From positions 227,781-291,780 of the forward strand of contig NZ_VUNE01000004.1 of NCBI RefSeq assembly GCF_009695815.1: DNA of 64,000 bases. The letters run 5' to 3'. Within the stretch, counting starts at the first letter, position 1. The number at the start of each line of letters is the position of its first letter. A model generated the notes under the pieces. The model did not search any database. It worked only from the letters and a program-made list of their open reading frames with translations, and was not told the DNA's origin. Below, piece after piece: positions 1 through 9,502 of the stretch. The translations under genes were made by a program, and so were the position numbers. The DNA comes from Peptostreptococcus porci. GTDB lineage: Bacteria; Bacillota; Clostridia; Peptostreptococcales; Peptostreptococcaceae.

Positions 1-211
1 TTAGTTGTGCTAAAATTTTACATCTGACATTAAAGAGAGATCTGAGATGAAATGTGTGAAAGTTTATTATTTATCTTTTTATTTATAAAATTATTTGTTA
101 GATTTTTTTGAAAAATTTGATAAATAATAAAATAATATTATTTTTTTCGATCTTTATTTCGTCAATTTTTATAAAATTTTAGCGATTTTTATTACTCAAG
201 AGGTATTTTAT
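1..211. other. AT-rich upstream region of hydE, no gene seen
   Basis: No convincing coding frame or RNA is visible in this very AT-rich stretch. It should hold the promoter of the hyd operon, but no -35/-10 pair with good spacing stands out. A weak ribosome site (AAGAGGT) lies about 10 bases before the hydE ATG. Confidence 0.4.
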
Positions 212-1276
212 ATGAAATATTCCAAAAAATTGATAAATGAAAAAACGAATTGTATTAAAAATATAATAAACGATACGATTATAAATAAGCGTATTTCTGA
301 AAGATTTATTGATGGCTTGGTTGATGATAGTTTTATTATGCAATTATTGGAAATGGATGATTTTGACGATATTTTTTCCTGTGCAAATAGAATCAATCAA
401 TATACACATGGCAAATATGTCGATATTAGAGGTATAATCGAGTTTTCAAATTTTTGTAAAAGGCAATGTAAGTATTGTGGCTTAAATAAGAATAATAAAA
501 AGGCTTCAAGGTATAGGATGAGTGTAGATGAAATAGTGGATGTTGGCGTAAAAGCATATGAAATTGGTTATAAAACGGTAGTTCTTCAATCTGGTGAAGA
601 TCCATATTATTCAAGGGAGATACTTGGAAATATAATAAAAAGAATAAAGTCTAATGCAGAAATTAAAATAACACTGAGCTGTGGAGAGCTGGATTTCGAG
701 TCATTAAAATATTTGAAAAAATGTGGAGCAGATCGCTATTTGCTTAAGCACGAAACATCTGATGATAGGATTTATTCATTACTTCATCCCTGTGGAAATC
801 TATCATCTAGAATTAAATGTTTGGAAAGCCTGAAGCTACTAAATTACGAGACCGGAAGTGGTTTTATGATAGGGTTACCAAATCAAACAAATACGACCAT
901 TGCCAGAGATATCCTACTATTAAAGAATTTAAAATGTGATATGGCAGGCATTGGACCGTTTATTCCTCATCCAGAAACTGAATTAAAAGAAAAAGAACAT
1001 GGTAGTATAGAGCTTACGAAAAGATCTGTAGCAATTACAAGGATATTGCTTCCATTTGCAAATTTGCCAGCAACTACTTCTCTCGGTGTGATTGATTCCG
1101 ATGAAAAAAGAAATGTTTTTGAATGTGGTGCAAATGTAATAATGAACAAGCTTACACCTCAAAAATATTTAAAGCTATATGAAATATATCCAAATGATAT
1201 AGAGACACTGGAGCCAAAAAAAGAAAGAAAAAAATTAGAGGATTATTTACTGTCTATAGACAGGATTCCAAGATAA
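212..1276 (+). CDS. hydE: [FeFe]-hydrogenase maturase HydE (radical SAM)
   Basis: Radical SAM enzyme that helps build the 2Fe subcluster of the [FeFe]-hydrogenase H-cluster in the cytoplasm. The CX3CX2C cluster motif is at Cys82, Cys86 and Cys89 (FCKRQCKYCG), followed by a GEDP-like strand (QSGEDPYY) typical of HydE and biotin-synthase relatives. The 354-residue length fits the family. It is the first gene of a tight hydE-hydG-hydF operon, with hydG starting 23 bases downstream. The neighbours rule out biotin synthase. No hydrogenase structural gene is in the window. Confidence 0.95.
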   Translation: MKYSKKLINEKTNCIKNIINDTIINKRISERFIDGLVDDSFIMQLLEMDDFDDIFSCANRINQYTHGKYVDIRGIIEFSNFCKRQCKYCGLNKNNKKASRYRMSVDEIVDVGVKAYEIGYKTVVLQSGEDPYYSREILGNIIKRIKSNAEIKITLSCGELDFESLKYLKKCGADRYLLKHETSDDRIYSLLHPCGNLSSRIKCLESLKLLNYETGSGFMIGLPNQTNTTIARDILLLKNLKCDMAGIGPFIPHPETELKEKEHGSIELTKRSVAITRILLPFANLPATTSLGVIDSDEKRNVFECGANVIMNKLTPQKYLKLYEIYPNDIETLEPKKERKKLEDYLLSIDRIPR

Positions 1277-1299
1277 ATAATATTGGGGAGGTTACAAAA

Positions 1300-2724
1300 A
1301 TGGTTGAGTACAACAGTAAATCATCAAAAGCAATGGAATTTATCAACGATAAGGAAATATTGGATACAATTTCATTTGCAAAAAAAAATTGTGGCAACAA
1401 AAAAATGATAGAAGTGATATTATCAAAGGCAAGACTGATGAATGGTATTTCTCACAGAGAAGCGGCACTTTTGTTAGAGTGTGATGATCAATCGGTATGG
1501 AACGATATTTTTCTATTGGCAAAGCAAATAAAAGAGAAGATATATGGAAATAGAATAGTTATGTTTGCTCCGTTGTATCTGTCCAATTATTGTGTAAATT
1601 CATGTTCTTACTGTCCATATCACACGAAGAACAAATTGATAAATCGCAAAAAGCTAACTCAGGATGATATTATAAAAGAGGTAATGGCATTGCAAGATAT
1701 GGGGCATAAGAGATTGGCTTTGGAAACAGGAGAAGATCCGATAAATTCTCCAATTGAGTATGTTTTAGAGAGCATAAAAACTATATACAGCATAAAACAT
1801 AAAAATGGAGAAATAAGGCGAGTAAACGTAAATATCGCAGCGACTACAGTAGAAAATTATAAAAAATTGAAGGATGCTGGGATAGGTACATATATTTTAT
1901 TCCAAGAAACATATCATAAGGAAACCTATGAGCGTATTCATCCCAAAGGTCCAAAGCATGACTACGATTATCATACAGAAGCTATGGATAGGGCTATGGA
2001 AGCTGGTATAGATGACGTTGGTATAGGAGTGCTGTTTGGATTGTATGACTATCTTTATGATTTTATCGGACTTATGATGCACGCCGAGCATCTTGAAGCA
2101 AGGTTTGGAGTTGGTCCTCATACAATCAGCATTCCTAGAATAAGACCTGCAGATGATATTGATTTGGACGAATTTCCAAACGCTGTAAATGATAAAATTT
2201 TCAAGAAAATAGTAGCATTGGTACGTATTACGGCACCTTATACAGGTATAATAATATCTACTAGAGAATCGGAAAAATCTCGAAAAGAAGTATTAGAAAT
2301 CGGTGTTTCGCAAATTAGTGGTGGATCATCGACAAGTGTTGGTGGGTATGTTGAAAAAGAATCGATAGAAGAAAACTCTTCTCAGTTCGATACAAATGAT
2401 AAGAGAACTTTGGATGAAATTATAAACTGGCTGTTGAAATTGGGATACGTACCTAGTTTTTGTACTGCTTGCTACAGAGAGGGTAGAACTGGAGATCGCT
2501 TTATGCGTCTGGCAAAATCAGGTCAAATTGGAAATGTATGTCAACCAAACTCTCTTATTACCTTAAAGGAGTATTTATTGGATTATGCATCAAATGATAC
2601 CTCTGAAGTTGGAGATTTTGTGATAAAAAAAGAAATTGATAGGATAAGAAGTGATAAGGTTAAATCTATTACTATGGATTATTTGAACCAACTAGAACAT
2701 GGAGAAAGGGATTTTAGATTCTAG
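1300..2724 (+). CDS. hydG: [FeFe]-hydrogenase maturase HydG (tyrosine lyase)
   Basis: Radical SAM tyrosine lyase that supplies the CO and CN ligands of the H-cluster. The N-terminal CX3CX2C motif is at Cys98, Cys102 and Cys105 (CVNSCSYCPY). The C-terminal CX2CX22C motif that holds the auxiliary cluster is at Cys388, Cys391 and Cys414 (FCTACYREGRTGDRF). This second motif separates HydG from ThiH. Length 474 aa is normal. The start follows a GGGGAGG ribosome site, and the stop is 16 bases before hydF. Confidence 0.96.
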   Translation: MVEYNSKSSKAMEFINDKEILDTISFAKKNCGNKKMIEVILSKARLMNGISHREAALLLECDDQSVWNDIFLLAKQIKEKIYGNRIVMFAPLYLSNYCVNSCSYCPYHTKNKLINRKKLTQDDIIKEVMALQDMGHKRLALETGEDPINSPIEYVLESIKTIYSIKHKNGEIRRVNVNIAATTVENYKKLKDAGIGTYILFQETYHKETYERIHPKGPKHDYDYHTEAMDRAMEAGIDDVGIGVLFGLYDYLYDFIGLMMHAEHLEARFGVGPHTISIPRIRPADDIDLDEFPNAVNDKIFKKIVALVRITAPYTGIIISTRESEKSRKEVLEIGVSQISGGSSTSVGGYVEKESIEENSSQFDTNDKRTLDEIINWLLKLGYVPSFCTACYREGRTGDRFMRLAKSGQIGNVCQPNSLITLKEYLLDYASNDTSEVGDFVIKKEIDRIRSDKVKSITMDYLNQLEHGERDFRF

Positions 2725-2740
2725 ATTAAGGAGGTTATTT

Positions 2741-3946
2741 ATGAATTCCACACCTTTGGCAAATAGAGTACATATTTCTTTTTTTGGAAAAACCAACACA
2801 GGTAAATCGTCAGTTGTAAACACTCTTTTGAAGCAGGATATAGCAATAGTGTCAGATGTTGCAGGGACTACTACTGATATAGTGTACAAAACGACTGAAA
2901 TAAATAAAATAGGTGCCTGTGTTATCATTGATACTCCAGGATTTGATGATGTATCAATACTTGGAGAAAAAAGGATAAAATTGACAGAGAAAGCTATTAG
3001 AAAAACCGATATAGCAGTTTTGCTGATATGTGATGATGATTTTGTCGAAGAAAAAAAATGGGTAAATAAGTTCAGCGAAAATTCAATACCATTTATTATA
3101 GCTATCAATAAAGTCGACGTCTTTGACCATTCGTATATCGCCTACTTGGAGAAGAAAATAGAGGAAAATTTCGACCAAAACCCTATTGTTGTCAGTGCAA
3201 AGGATGGAGAAGGAATAGATTATTTGTATGAAAAAATAGCTTCTATAGGTGAAAATCTGGTTGAAGAAACGACTTTATGTGCACATTTGGTTTCAAAAGA
3301 CGATTTGGTGTTGCTGGTTATGCCTCAAGATATTCAGGCACCGAGAGGAAGACTTATACTTCCACAGGTTCAAATGATTAGAGATTTATTGGACAATAAA
3401 TGTATGGTAATATGTATAAATTCAGATCAAATCGACGAAGTAATATCCATTTTAAATAAAGAGCCTAGACTTATCATTACAGATTCTCAGGTCGTAGATA
3501 AAATTTATGAAAAAAAACCAAAAAACACAATTATTACCACATTTTCAATACTATTTTCAAGATACAAGGGAGATATCGGTACTTTTATAGAAGGTGCAAA
3601 GGCTTTGGATTTTTTGGATAGTAAATCAAAGGTTTTGATTGCAGAATCATGTACACATAAGCCTCTGGAGGAGGATATAGGTAGAATAAAAATTCCAAGA
3701 CTATTGAGAAATGTAATAGATAAAGACATTGGCATAGATATTTGTTCTGGAAATGACTTTCCTGACGATATTTCGAGGTATGATCTTATAATACATTGTG
3801 GAGCGTGTATGTTTAATAGGAAGCACGTTTTGTCTAGAATTAAAATTGCAAGGGATGCAGGTGTTCCAATTACAAACTATGGTATTGCAATAGCAAAATT
3901 GACTGGAGCATCCGAGCGAATAGATTTGTCTGGTGTATTGAAATAA
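2741..3946 (+). CDS. hydF: [FeFe]-hydrogenase maturase GTPase HydF
   Basis: GTPase scaffold on which the 2Fe subcluster is completed and handed to the hydrogenase. Start taken at the ATG after AAGGAGG, giving 401 aa; an upstream in-frame start at 2699 would overlap hydG and lacks a ribosome site. The P-loop GKTNTGKSS is near residue 16 and the G3 motif DTPG follows. The C-terminal cluster-binding CxH...HCxxC pattern is at Cys304/His306 and Cys353/Cys356. Third gene of the hydEGF operon. No clear terminator separates it from the hcp upstream region. Confidence 0.95.
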   Translation: MNSTPLANRVHISFFGKTNTGKSSVVNTLLKQDIAIVSDVAGTTTDIVYKTTEINKIGACVIIDTPGFDDVSILGEKRIKLTEKAIRKTDIAVLLICDDDFVEEKKWVNKFSENSIPFIIAINKVDVFDHSYIAYLEKKIEENFDQNPIVVSAKDGEGIDYLYEKIASIGENLVEETTLCAHLVSKDDLVLLVMPQDIQAPRGRLILPQVQMIRDLLDNKCMVICINSDQIDEVISILNKEPRLIITDSQVVDKIYEKKPKNTIITTFSILFSRYKGDIGTFIEGAKALDFLDSKSKVLIAESCTHKPLEEDIGRIKIPRLLRNVIDKDIGIDICSGNDFPDDISRYDLIIHCGACMFNRKHVLSRIKIARDAGVPITNYGIAIAKLTGASERIDLSGVLK

Positions 3947-3976
3947 ATTAAAAAATTCTCCACAAAAAAAATAATC

Positions 3977-4018
3977 GTTGTTTAAACAACATACAAAGTC
4001 CTTTATTAATAATATAAT
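3977..4018 (+). promoter_or_regulatory. hcp promoter with perfect palindrome GTTGTTTAAACAAC
   Basis: A perfect 14-bp palindrome lies at 3977-3990 and a consensus -10 TATAAT at 4013-4018, with no good -35 box. If transcription starts 7 bases after the -10 (about 4025), the palindrome is centred at -41.5, the usual place for a class II activator of the CRP/FNR type. The regulator identity is inference. Confidence 0.5.
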
Positions 4019-4082
4019 GTACTCAAGATGTTATGAAAAATAAATTATTAGTATAAAAACAAAGAAATCGGAGGTACAGTTT

Positions 4083-5726
4083 ATGAAGGATATTACAGCA
4101 AGTATGTTTTGTTATCAATGTCAAGAAACAGCAAAGGGAACAGGATGTACAAAAGTAGGAGTATGTGGGAAGAATCCAACAGTGGCAGCTTTGCAGGATT
4201 TATTGGTATATGTGACTAAGGGCATAGCCGAAGTCGTGGTAAAAGGAAATGTAGATGTTGCAGAAATTTCCAATATAAATAAAGAGGTTATTACAAGTCT
4301 TTTTATAACAATAACTAATGCAAATTTTGATGAAGCCGCAATTGAAAATCAGATAAATAAAATGATAGGAATTAGAAATGAATTGGCAAGAAAGGTCAAT
4401 ATTTCAAATCCTCATGATTCTGTTACTTTTGAAGTATCTAACAGAGAAGAAATGCTTGAAAAAGCAAAAAATGTAGGAGTACTATCTACTGAAAATGAAG
4501 ATGTTAGATCTTTAAGAGAATTAAATATTTATGGATTAAAGGGAATGGCAGCATATGCTGAGCACGCATTAAACATAGGCTTGGAAGATAATTCTGTGTA
4601 TGAATATACATACAAGGCATTGTCAAAAACATTGGATGATTCACTTAGCGTAGATGAATTGGTTGCATTGACATTAGAAACTGGTGAGTATGGTGTTAAG
4701 GTTATGGCGCTTTTGGATAATGCCAATACATCAAAGTATGGTAATCCTGAAATTACAACAGTTAATATTGGAACAAGAAACAATCCAGCTATTTTGATTT
4801 CTGGACATGACTTGACAGATTTGGAACAACTGTTAGAACAGACAAAGGGTACTGGTGTGGATGTTTATACACATGGAGAAATGTTGCCAGCTCATTATTA
4901 TCCAGCTTTTAAGAAATATGATAACTTTGTTGGAAATTATGGAAATGCTTGGTGGCAGCAAACGACTGAATTTGTTACATTTAATGGACCTATTTTATTT
5001 ACAACAAACTGTATAGTTCCTCCAAAGAGTGAAGAAGTAAGAAATAGAATATTTACAACAGGTGCATCCGGTTATCCTGGATGTCAACATATTGTAGCTG
5101 ATGAAGACGGAAAAAAAGATTTCTCTGCTATTATAGAGATGGCTAAGACATTGCCAGCTCCACAGGAAATCGAATCAGGAAGCATTGTTGGTGGATTTGC
5201 TCACAATCAGGTAATAGAACTGGCTGATCAAGTTGTCGATGCTGTTAAGACTGGTGCAATCAAGAAGTTCTTTGTAATGGGTGGTTGCGATGGTAGAATG
5301 AAAGGTAGAAGCTACTACACAGAATTTGCTGAAAAATTGCCAAAGGATACAGTAATATTGACTGCTGGTTGTGCAAAATATAGATATAATAAACTAAATT
5401 TAGGTGATATTAACGGTATACCGAGAGTTTTAGATGCAGGTCAGTGTAATGACTCATATTCACTAGCTGTAATAGCATTAAAGCTTAAAGAGGTATTTGG
5501 TTTAGAAGATATAAACGAATTGCCAATCGTATACAATATAGCTTGGTATGAACAAAAGGCTGTGATAGTTCTTTTAGCATTATTGTACCTGGGTGTTAAG
5601 AATATTCATCTTGGACCAACACTTCCAGGATTCCTGTCAGCTAATGTTGCAAATGTATTGGTTGAAAACTTTGGAATAGCAGGAATTGGAACAGCAGATG
5701 AAGATTTGGTTAAGTTTTTAGGATAG
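4083..5726 (+). CDS. hcp: Hybrid cluster protein / hydroxylamine reductase (class I)
   Basis: Hybrid cluster protein, which reduces hydroxylamine in vitro and is linked to nitric oxide and nitrosative stress defence in anaerobes. The N-terminal motif CX2CX8CX5C (Cys10, Cys13, Cys22, Cys28) binds the first cubane cluster and marks the class found in strict anaerobes. Downstream cysteine motifs for the hybrid cluster ([32 protein letters not shown]) are all present. 547 aa is full length. The start follows CGGAGGTACAGTTT. It appears to be a single-gene unit with its own promoter and terminator. Confidence 0.96.
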   Translation: MKDITASMFCYQCQETAKGTGCTKVGVCGKNPTVAALQDLLVYVTKGIAEVVVKGNVDVAEISNINKEVITSLFITITNANFDEAAIENQINKMIGIRNELARKVNISNPHDSVTFEVSNREEMLEKAKNVGVLSTENEDVRSLRELNIYGLKGMAAYAEHALNIGLEDNSVYEYTYKALSKTLDDSLSVDELVALTLETGEYGVKVMALLDNANTSKYGNPEITTVNIGTRNNPAILISGHDLTDLEQLLEQTKGTGVDVYTHGEMLPAHYYPAFKKYDNFVGNYGNAWWQQTTEFVTFNGPILFTTNCIVPPKSEEVRNRIFTTGASGYPGCQHIVADEDGKKDFSAIIEMAKTLPAPQEIESGSIVGGFAHNQVIELADQVVDAVKTGAIKKFFVMGGCDGRMKGRSYYTEFAEKLPKDTVILTAGCAKYRYNKLNLGDINGIPRVLDAGQCNDSYSLAVIALKLKEVFGLEDINELPIVYNIAWYEQKAVIVLLALLYLGVKNIHLGPTLPGFLSANVANVLVENFGIAGIGTADEDLVKFLG

Positions 5727-5757
5727 TATATTTGTAAATATTTTAAATATTATGTAT

Positions 5758-5800
5758 AATAGCTGGAGATTACTCTCCAGCTATTTCTTTATATACTTTT
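5758..5800 (+). terminator. Intrinsic terminator after hcp
   Basis: Perfect stem AGCTGGAGA / TCTCCAGCT with a 4-base loop (5761-5782), followed by a T-rich tract, about 35 bases after the hcp stop. Confidence 0.85.
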
Positions 5801-5845
5801 TTGTCTTATATTAATTAACATAAAACAAAAAAGTATATAAAGAAA

Positions 5846-5874
5846 TTGAATAAAAATTCAAAAAATGATATAAT
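5846..5874 (+). promoter_or_regulatory. Promoter of the small-peptide/ABC unit
   Basis: TTGAAT (5846-5851), 17-base spacer, TATAAT (5869-5874). It lies 44 bases before the start codon of the 60-codon gene. Confidence 0.75.
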
Positions 5875-5917
5875 AAATGCGATATATGCATATATTGTAT
5901 TAAGGGGGGAGATTATA

Positions 5918-6100
5918 ATGTATAATGTATCAAATTATTTTGAACAATTGCAAAATTATGATTATATCAATATGTTTGGTTGTCTGTTTAATACAGAGTT
6001 TAAAAACTATTTTTATGAGTTTGGAACAGGCAAGGTCATTGAATCTTATGACGGTTCTTATTTTTTTCAGCGTTATTTAGACAGTATGTCGTGTCAATAG
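5918..6100 (+). CDS. Small unknown protein (60 aa) ahead of ABC exporter
   Basis: Not recognised. Start taken at the ATG 6 bases after the strong ribosome site AAGGGGGGAG. A start at 5846 would sit on the promoter -35 box. The product is rich in aromatic residues (about 9 Tyr and 9 Phe) and Asn, has two cysteines (Cys22 and Cys59), no signal peptide and no clear membrane helix. It is the first gene of a unit with an ABC ATPase and permease, 26 bases upstream of the ATPase. It could be a modified or secreted peptide precursor, a leader peptide or a regulator; nothing in the sequence decides. That it is translated is well supported by promoter, ribosome site and spacing. Confidence 0.6.
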   Translation: MYNVSNYFEQLQNYDYINMFGCLFNTEFKNYFYEFGTGKVIESYDGSYFFQRYLDSMSCQ

Positions 6101-6126
6101 CATTTTTTATATAAGGAGATGTTTTT

Positions 6127-6996
6127 ATGATTACAGGAAAAAATATTAAAATTAAATATGGAGATAGAGTAATTTTAGATGATATCGATTTTGAAATCAA
6201 TAAAGGGATAAATGGTTTTTTGGGAGCAAATGGAGTAGGAAAAACAACGCTTTTTAAGTTAATTATTGGTGAATTAAAGCCGTTTTCAGGCGAGATAAAA
6301 ATAGTTGGAGCTGATAGAGATATTATCATAGGATATCTTCCGCAAAATTTTAAAGGATATCCAGAAATGAGTGTAAAAGAATTTTTATACTATATTGCCG
6401 AATTAAAAATGGAATTAAAAAAAATTAAGAAAAGTGTAATAAAAAAAGAAGTGGAAGATAAAATAGAAATATTTTCGCTGAATGGACTTGAGAAAGTAAA
6501 GCTAAAAAAATTGTCAGGTGGGCAGTTAAGAAGAGTTGGGTTGGCTCAAGCAACTTTATTTGATCCATATATAATCATTTTGGATGAACCAACGACAGGC
6601 TTGGATCCTAAAGAGAGGGTAAAATTTAGAAGATATCTAACTAGCTTGTCTGAACATAGTATTGTTTTATTGTCTACTCATATCGTTTCAGACTTGCAGG
6701 ATTCGTCCAATAAAATATTTATTTTAAAGGATGGAAAGATAATAATTCAAGGTGAAGAAAATGATATTTTAGATAAATATCCAATGAAAGCATATAAATA
6801 TTATGCCAAAGATATTAATTCTGCAGAAGATATTGATTCAAAATTTCTTGTATCCAATATGCATAAATGTGATGCAGGCTATGAACTTAGAATTATTTCG
6901 AACAACAAGCCATTGGATGACGCAGTTGAGGATAGATTAAAATTGGAAGATATATATTATGTGAATTTTAGTGAGGATGTAGAAAATGAAATATGA
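6127..6996 (+). CDS. ABC transporter ATP-binding protein
   Basis: Cytoplasmic ATPase of an ABC-2-type exporter. It has Walker A GANGVGKTT (about residues 33-41), the signature LSGGQLRRVGLAQ, Walker B IIILDEPTTGLDP and the H-loop STHIV. The C-terminal 70 residues form an extension without known motifs, as in BcrA/NatA-like subunits. Start follows TAAGGAGATG. The stop overlaps the permease gene by 11 bases, so the two are translationally coupled. The substrate is unknown; the small gene upstream is a possible cargo or regulator. Confidence 0.9.
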   Translation: MITGKNIKIKYGDRVILDDIDFEINKGINGFLGANGVGKTTLFKLIIGELKPFSGEIKIVGADRDIIIGYLPQNFKGYPEMSVKEFLYYIAELKMELKKIKKSVIKKEVEDKIEIFSLNGLEKVKLKKLSGGQLRRVGLAQATLFDPYIIILDEPTTGLDPKERVKFRRYLTSLSEHSIVLLSTHIVSDLQDSSNKIFILKDGKIIIQGEENDILDKYPMKAYKYYAKDINSAEDIDSKFLVSNMHKCDAGYELRIISNNKPLDDAVEDRLKLEDIYYVNFSEDVENEI

Positions 6997-8167
6997 AATC
7001 AAAAAAATATTTAGTAGTTCCAGTTTTTTTGTTGTGATGGTATTAATATTTATTTTGTCTATAGTTTCTCCTGTTTTGACTATAAAAAATTATGAGACTT
7101 TAGACAAAAATGGTAATCTTATTCATGGAACAGAAGCAATTAAATATGAAAAGCAGAATATGTCCAGATTTGAGGTATTGGATTCAAATTTATTAAATTC
7201 AGCATTGAACTATTTTAAAAAAAATGATAACGAAGATGTTTATTCAAATATGGAGGATAAGTACCCAGGAATACTTTCTTTATTAATAATGGCATATTCT
7301 CCACCAAAGATATTTGATAAAGATAATTTGAAAAAGATTACTAATGCAGATGATTTTTATGATAAGAGAGTAGAAGTGGTTGAGGGTCATCTTAACTTGT
7401 ATTATAGTGTAAAAATGTTTGATGATTGGGAAAAAAAGGATATTTTGAAATATGCCAAAGCATTAAAAACTCCAATTAAATATGGTTTCCATGAAGGATG
7501 GATAAGGTTATTTGAAAATATACGAGCAATAACGATTGTAGTAATGATTTTGGCAATATTAATGTCTTCACAAATATTTACTTATGAATCTGAAACTGGG
7601 ATGTCAGAAGTATTGCAGTCGTTCAAAGGCAAAGTCTTAAAAAAAGTAGTTAATAATAAAATAAAATCTGTATACCTTATTTTGTTTATTGTATATACTA
7701 TTTTGGTTTGGGGGATATTTATAGCTTTTAATAAATATTTCTATCTGGATTATGAATTGCCAATTCAAATTTCAAGTGCGTATTTATTATCAATTCATAA
7801 TTATAGCTTTTTTGAGTCTTTTGTGTACCAATATATATCTGGCTTAACATCTATACTGTCTATTTCTACTATTTCAATGATTGTAAATAGGCATTGCAAA
7901 AAGTCAATAACATCATTGGTATATAACGTACTTATAACTGCTACTCAGGTATTAGCCCCAATGATTGATAAGTTGCCATTTTTCATAAGGAAATTTGCTG
8001 GTATTCTTCCAGCCAATGGAGCTTTATTTAATTTTAATTTAATCTCTCAGCAGGTTTATAACTGGTTTGGTATACACACATTAAAAATATTTAGTATCTG
8101 CATTTTGAATGTAGTTATTATTTGTACGGGACTACTTATTTTGAATTTTACAAAAAGGAAGGCGTAA
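6986..8167 (+). CDS. ABC-2-type exporter permease
   Basis: Membrane subunit partnered with the preceding ATPase (11-base overlap). It has one N-terminal membrane helix (residues 12-32), then about 140 mostly hydrophilic residues likely outside the cell, then five or so further helices to the C-terminus (near residues 178-200, 225-250, 275-305, 310-330 and 365-388). This is the ABC-2 layout. No catalytic motif is expected. The substrate cannot be read from sequence. The gene ends before a 170-base spacer with no gene. Confidence 0.8.
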   Translation: MKYEIKKIFSSSSFFVVMVLIFILSIVSPVLTIKNYETLDKNGNLIHGTEAIKYEKQNMSRFEVLDSNLLNSALNYFKKNDNEDVYSNMEDKYPGILSLLIMAYSPPKIFDKDNLKKITNADDFYDKRVEVVEGHLNLYYSVKMFDDWEKKDILKYAKALKTPIKYGFHEGWIRLFENIRAITIVVMILAILMSSQIFTYESETGMSEVLQSFKGKVLKKVVNNKIKSVYLILFIVYTILVWGIFIAFNKYFYLDYELPIQISSAYLLSIHNYSFFESFVYQYISGLTSILSISTISMIVNRHCKKSITSLVYNVLITATQVLAPMIDKLPFFIRKFAGILPANGALFNFNLISQQVYNWFGIHTLKIFSICILNVVIICTGLLILNFTKRKA

Positions 8168-8274
8168 TACATGAATTCTATAATTAATATTTCTTTGTCA
8201 ATTTGATATAACTTTATTTGTTGATACAGAAATGTATTTTTGTTGATATCCTAAATTAATTAATTGTAGATAGT

Positions 8275-8304
8275 TTTACATTTATTAATAAAGTGTTGTA
8301 TAAT
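8275..8304 (+). promoter_or_regulatory. Promoter of the MscS-type gene
   Basis: TTTACA (8275-8280), 18-base spacer, TATAAT (8299-8304), 36 bases upstream of the start codon. Confidence 0.6.
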
Positions 8305-8339
8305 AGTACCTATACATTGAAGTTTTAATGGAGGTGTTT

Positions 8340-9158
8340 ATGGAAGAATCAATAGAAAAGCAGACGAGTATAATGAACAAGTATATGGGTGTATTTGTAG
8401 ATAAAATACCATCGATAATCGTCGCCATTATTACGATAATTATAGGTATAATAATTGCAAAAATTGTAAAAAAAATATTGAATAAGGCTCTATCAAAATA
8501 CAAAAGTAGCACTGGTTTGGTAGGGTTTATGATAAACTTTGTACAATTTATAATAATTATATTTGCGTTTATGCAAGCATTGGGCGGTCTTGGTGTGAAT
8601 ACTACTTCTTTGGCGGCTATGCTGGGAGCGGCTGGATTCAGTATAGGTTTGGCATTTAAGGAAGTGCTGTCAAACTTTGGCTCTAGCATGATTATTCTGT
8701 TTTTTAAGCCGTTTGATGTTGGAGATTATATAAAGTGTGAAGAAAATGAGGGAACTGTGGAAAGTATACAAATTTTTTCCACTACATTAAAGACTGTTGA
8801 TAATAAACATATTATTTTGCCGAATTTCCAATTGACTACAAATCCAGTCATAAATTACACTTCTCAAAATGTAAGAAGGATTGATTTCGTCTTTTATGTA
8901 GATTATAATACAGAAATAAAAGACTTGTATTCCATAGCAAATAGTATTTTCGAGTATGAAAAGAGGATATTGAGCAGTCCGGAGCCATTAATCGGTGTTG
9001 ATTCTATGAATAATAATATGATAAAATTTATTGCAAAGCCTTGGGTCAAAACAGACGATTATTGGAATACTTACTACAGTCTTATGGAAAAATTCAAAAA
9101 AGAATTTGACAACAATGGAATAAAAATGGCAAATGTAAATATTATGACACAGTTATAG
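8340..9158 (+). CDS. Small-conductance mechanosensitive channel (MscS family)
   Basis: Inner-membrane channel that opens on membrane tension to release solutes in osmotic downshock. Start taken at the second Met (8340), because the first (8328) lies inside the GGAGGTG ribosome site; product 272 aa. Three N-terminal helices (about residues 18-40, 58-80 and 84-110) include the Gly/Ala-rich pore helix (LAAMLGAAGFSIGLAFKEV). The beta domain (FDVGDYIKCE) and the alpha/beta vestibule follow. Length matches E. coli MscS. It stands as its own unit. Confidence 0.9.
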   Translation: MEESIEKQTSIMNKYMGVFVDKIPSIIVAIITIIIGIIIAKIVKKILNKALSKYKSSTGLVGFMINFVQFIIIIFAFMQALGGLGVNTTSLAAMLGAAGFSIGLAFKEVLSNFGSSMIILFFKPFDVGDYIKCEENEGTVESIQIFSTTLKTVDNKHIILPNFQLTTNPVINYTSQNVRRIDFVFYVDYNTEIKDLYSIANSIFEYEKRILSSPEPLIGVDSMNNNMIKFIAKPWVKTDDYWNTYYSLMEKFKKEFDNNGIKMANVNIMTQL

Positions 9159-9233
9159 GATTAAAAAGTAAATACTAAGCAGTATGCTCGTATAAAAGTA
9201 TTTTTGCTTTTTAGTTGAACAGGAGGTTTAATT

Positions 9234-9485
9234 ATGAAGAAATTGTATGGAAGCTATCTTTGTCCGGATTGTCCGCCAGTTATAGAATTTTTACAAAACA
9301 ATAATATTGACTTTGAATTTGTAAATATAACGGATTCTATATCAAACCTAAAGGAGTTTTTGTATCTAAGGGATAACGAAGATGCTTTTGATGATATAAA
9401 AAAGGAAAATTTTGTAGGAATACCGTGTTTGGTTGATAATGGAAAAATATATTTTCAAGACGAAATATTAAATGGTAAATTATAA
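9234..9485 (+). CDS. Glutaredoxin/thioredoxin-fold small protein
   Basis: 83-residue thioredoxin-fold protein with a CPDC motif (Cys10-Pro-Asp-Cys13) at the end of the first strand (MKKLYGSYLCPDC). The cis-Pro region is GIPCLV near residue 65 and carries a third cysteine. It probably acts as a small thiol-disulfide oxidoreductase in the cytoplasm, but no partner is evident. Ribosome site AGGAGG is ideal. It lies 17 bases before the DUF1904-like gene, so the two are probably co-transcribed. Confidence 0.75.
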   Translation: MKKLYGSYLCPDCPPVIEFLQNNNIDFEFVNITDSISNLKEFLYLRDNEDAFDDIKKENFVGIPCLVDNGKIYFQDEILNGKL

Positions 9486-9502
9486 TAAATGGAGGGGATG
9501 AT

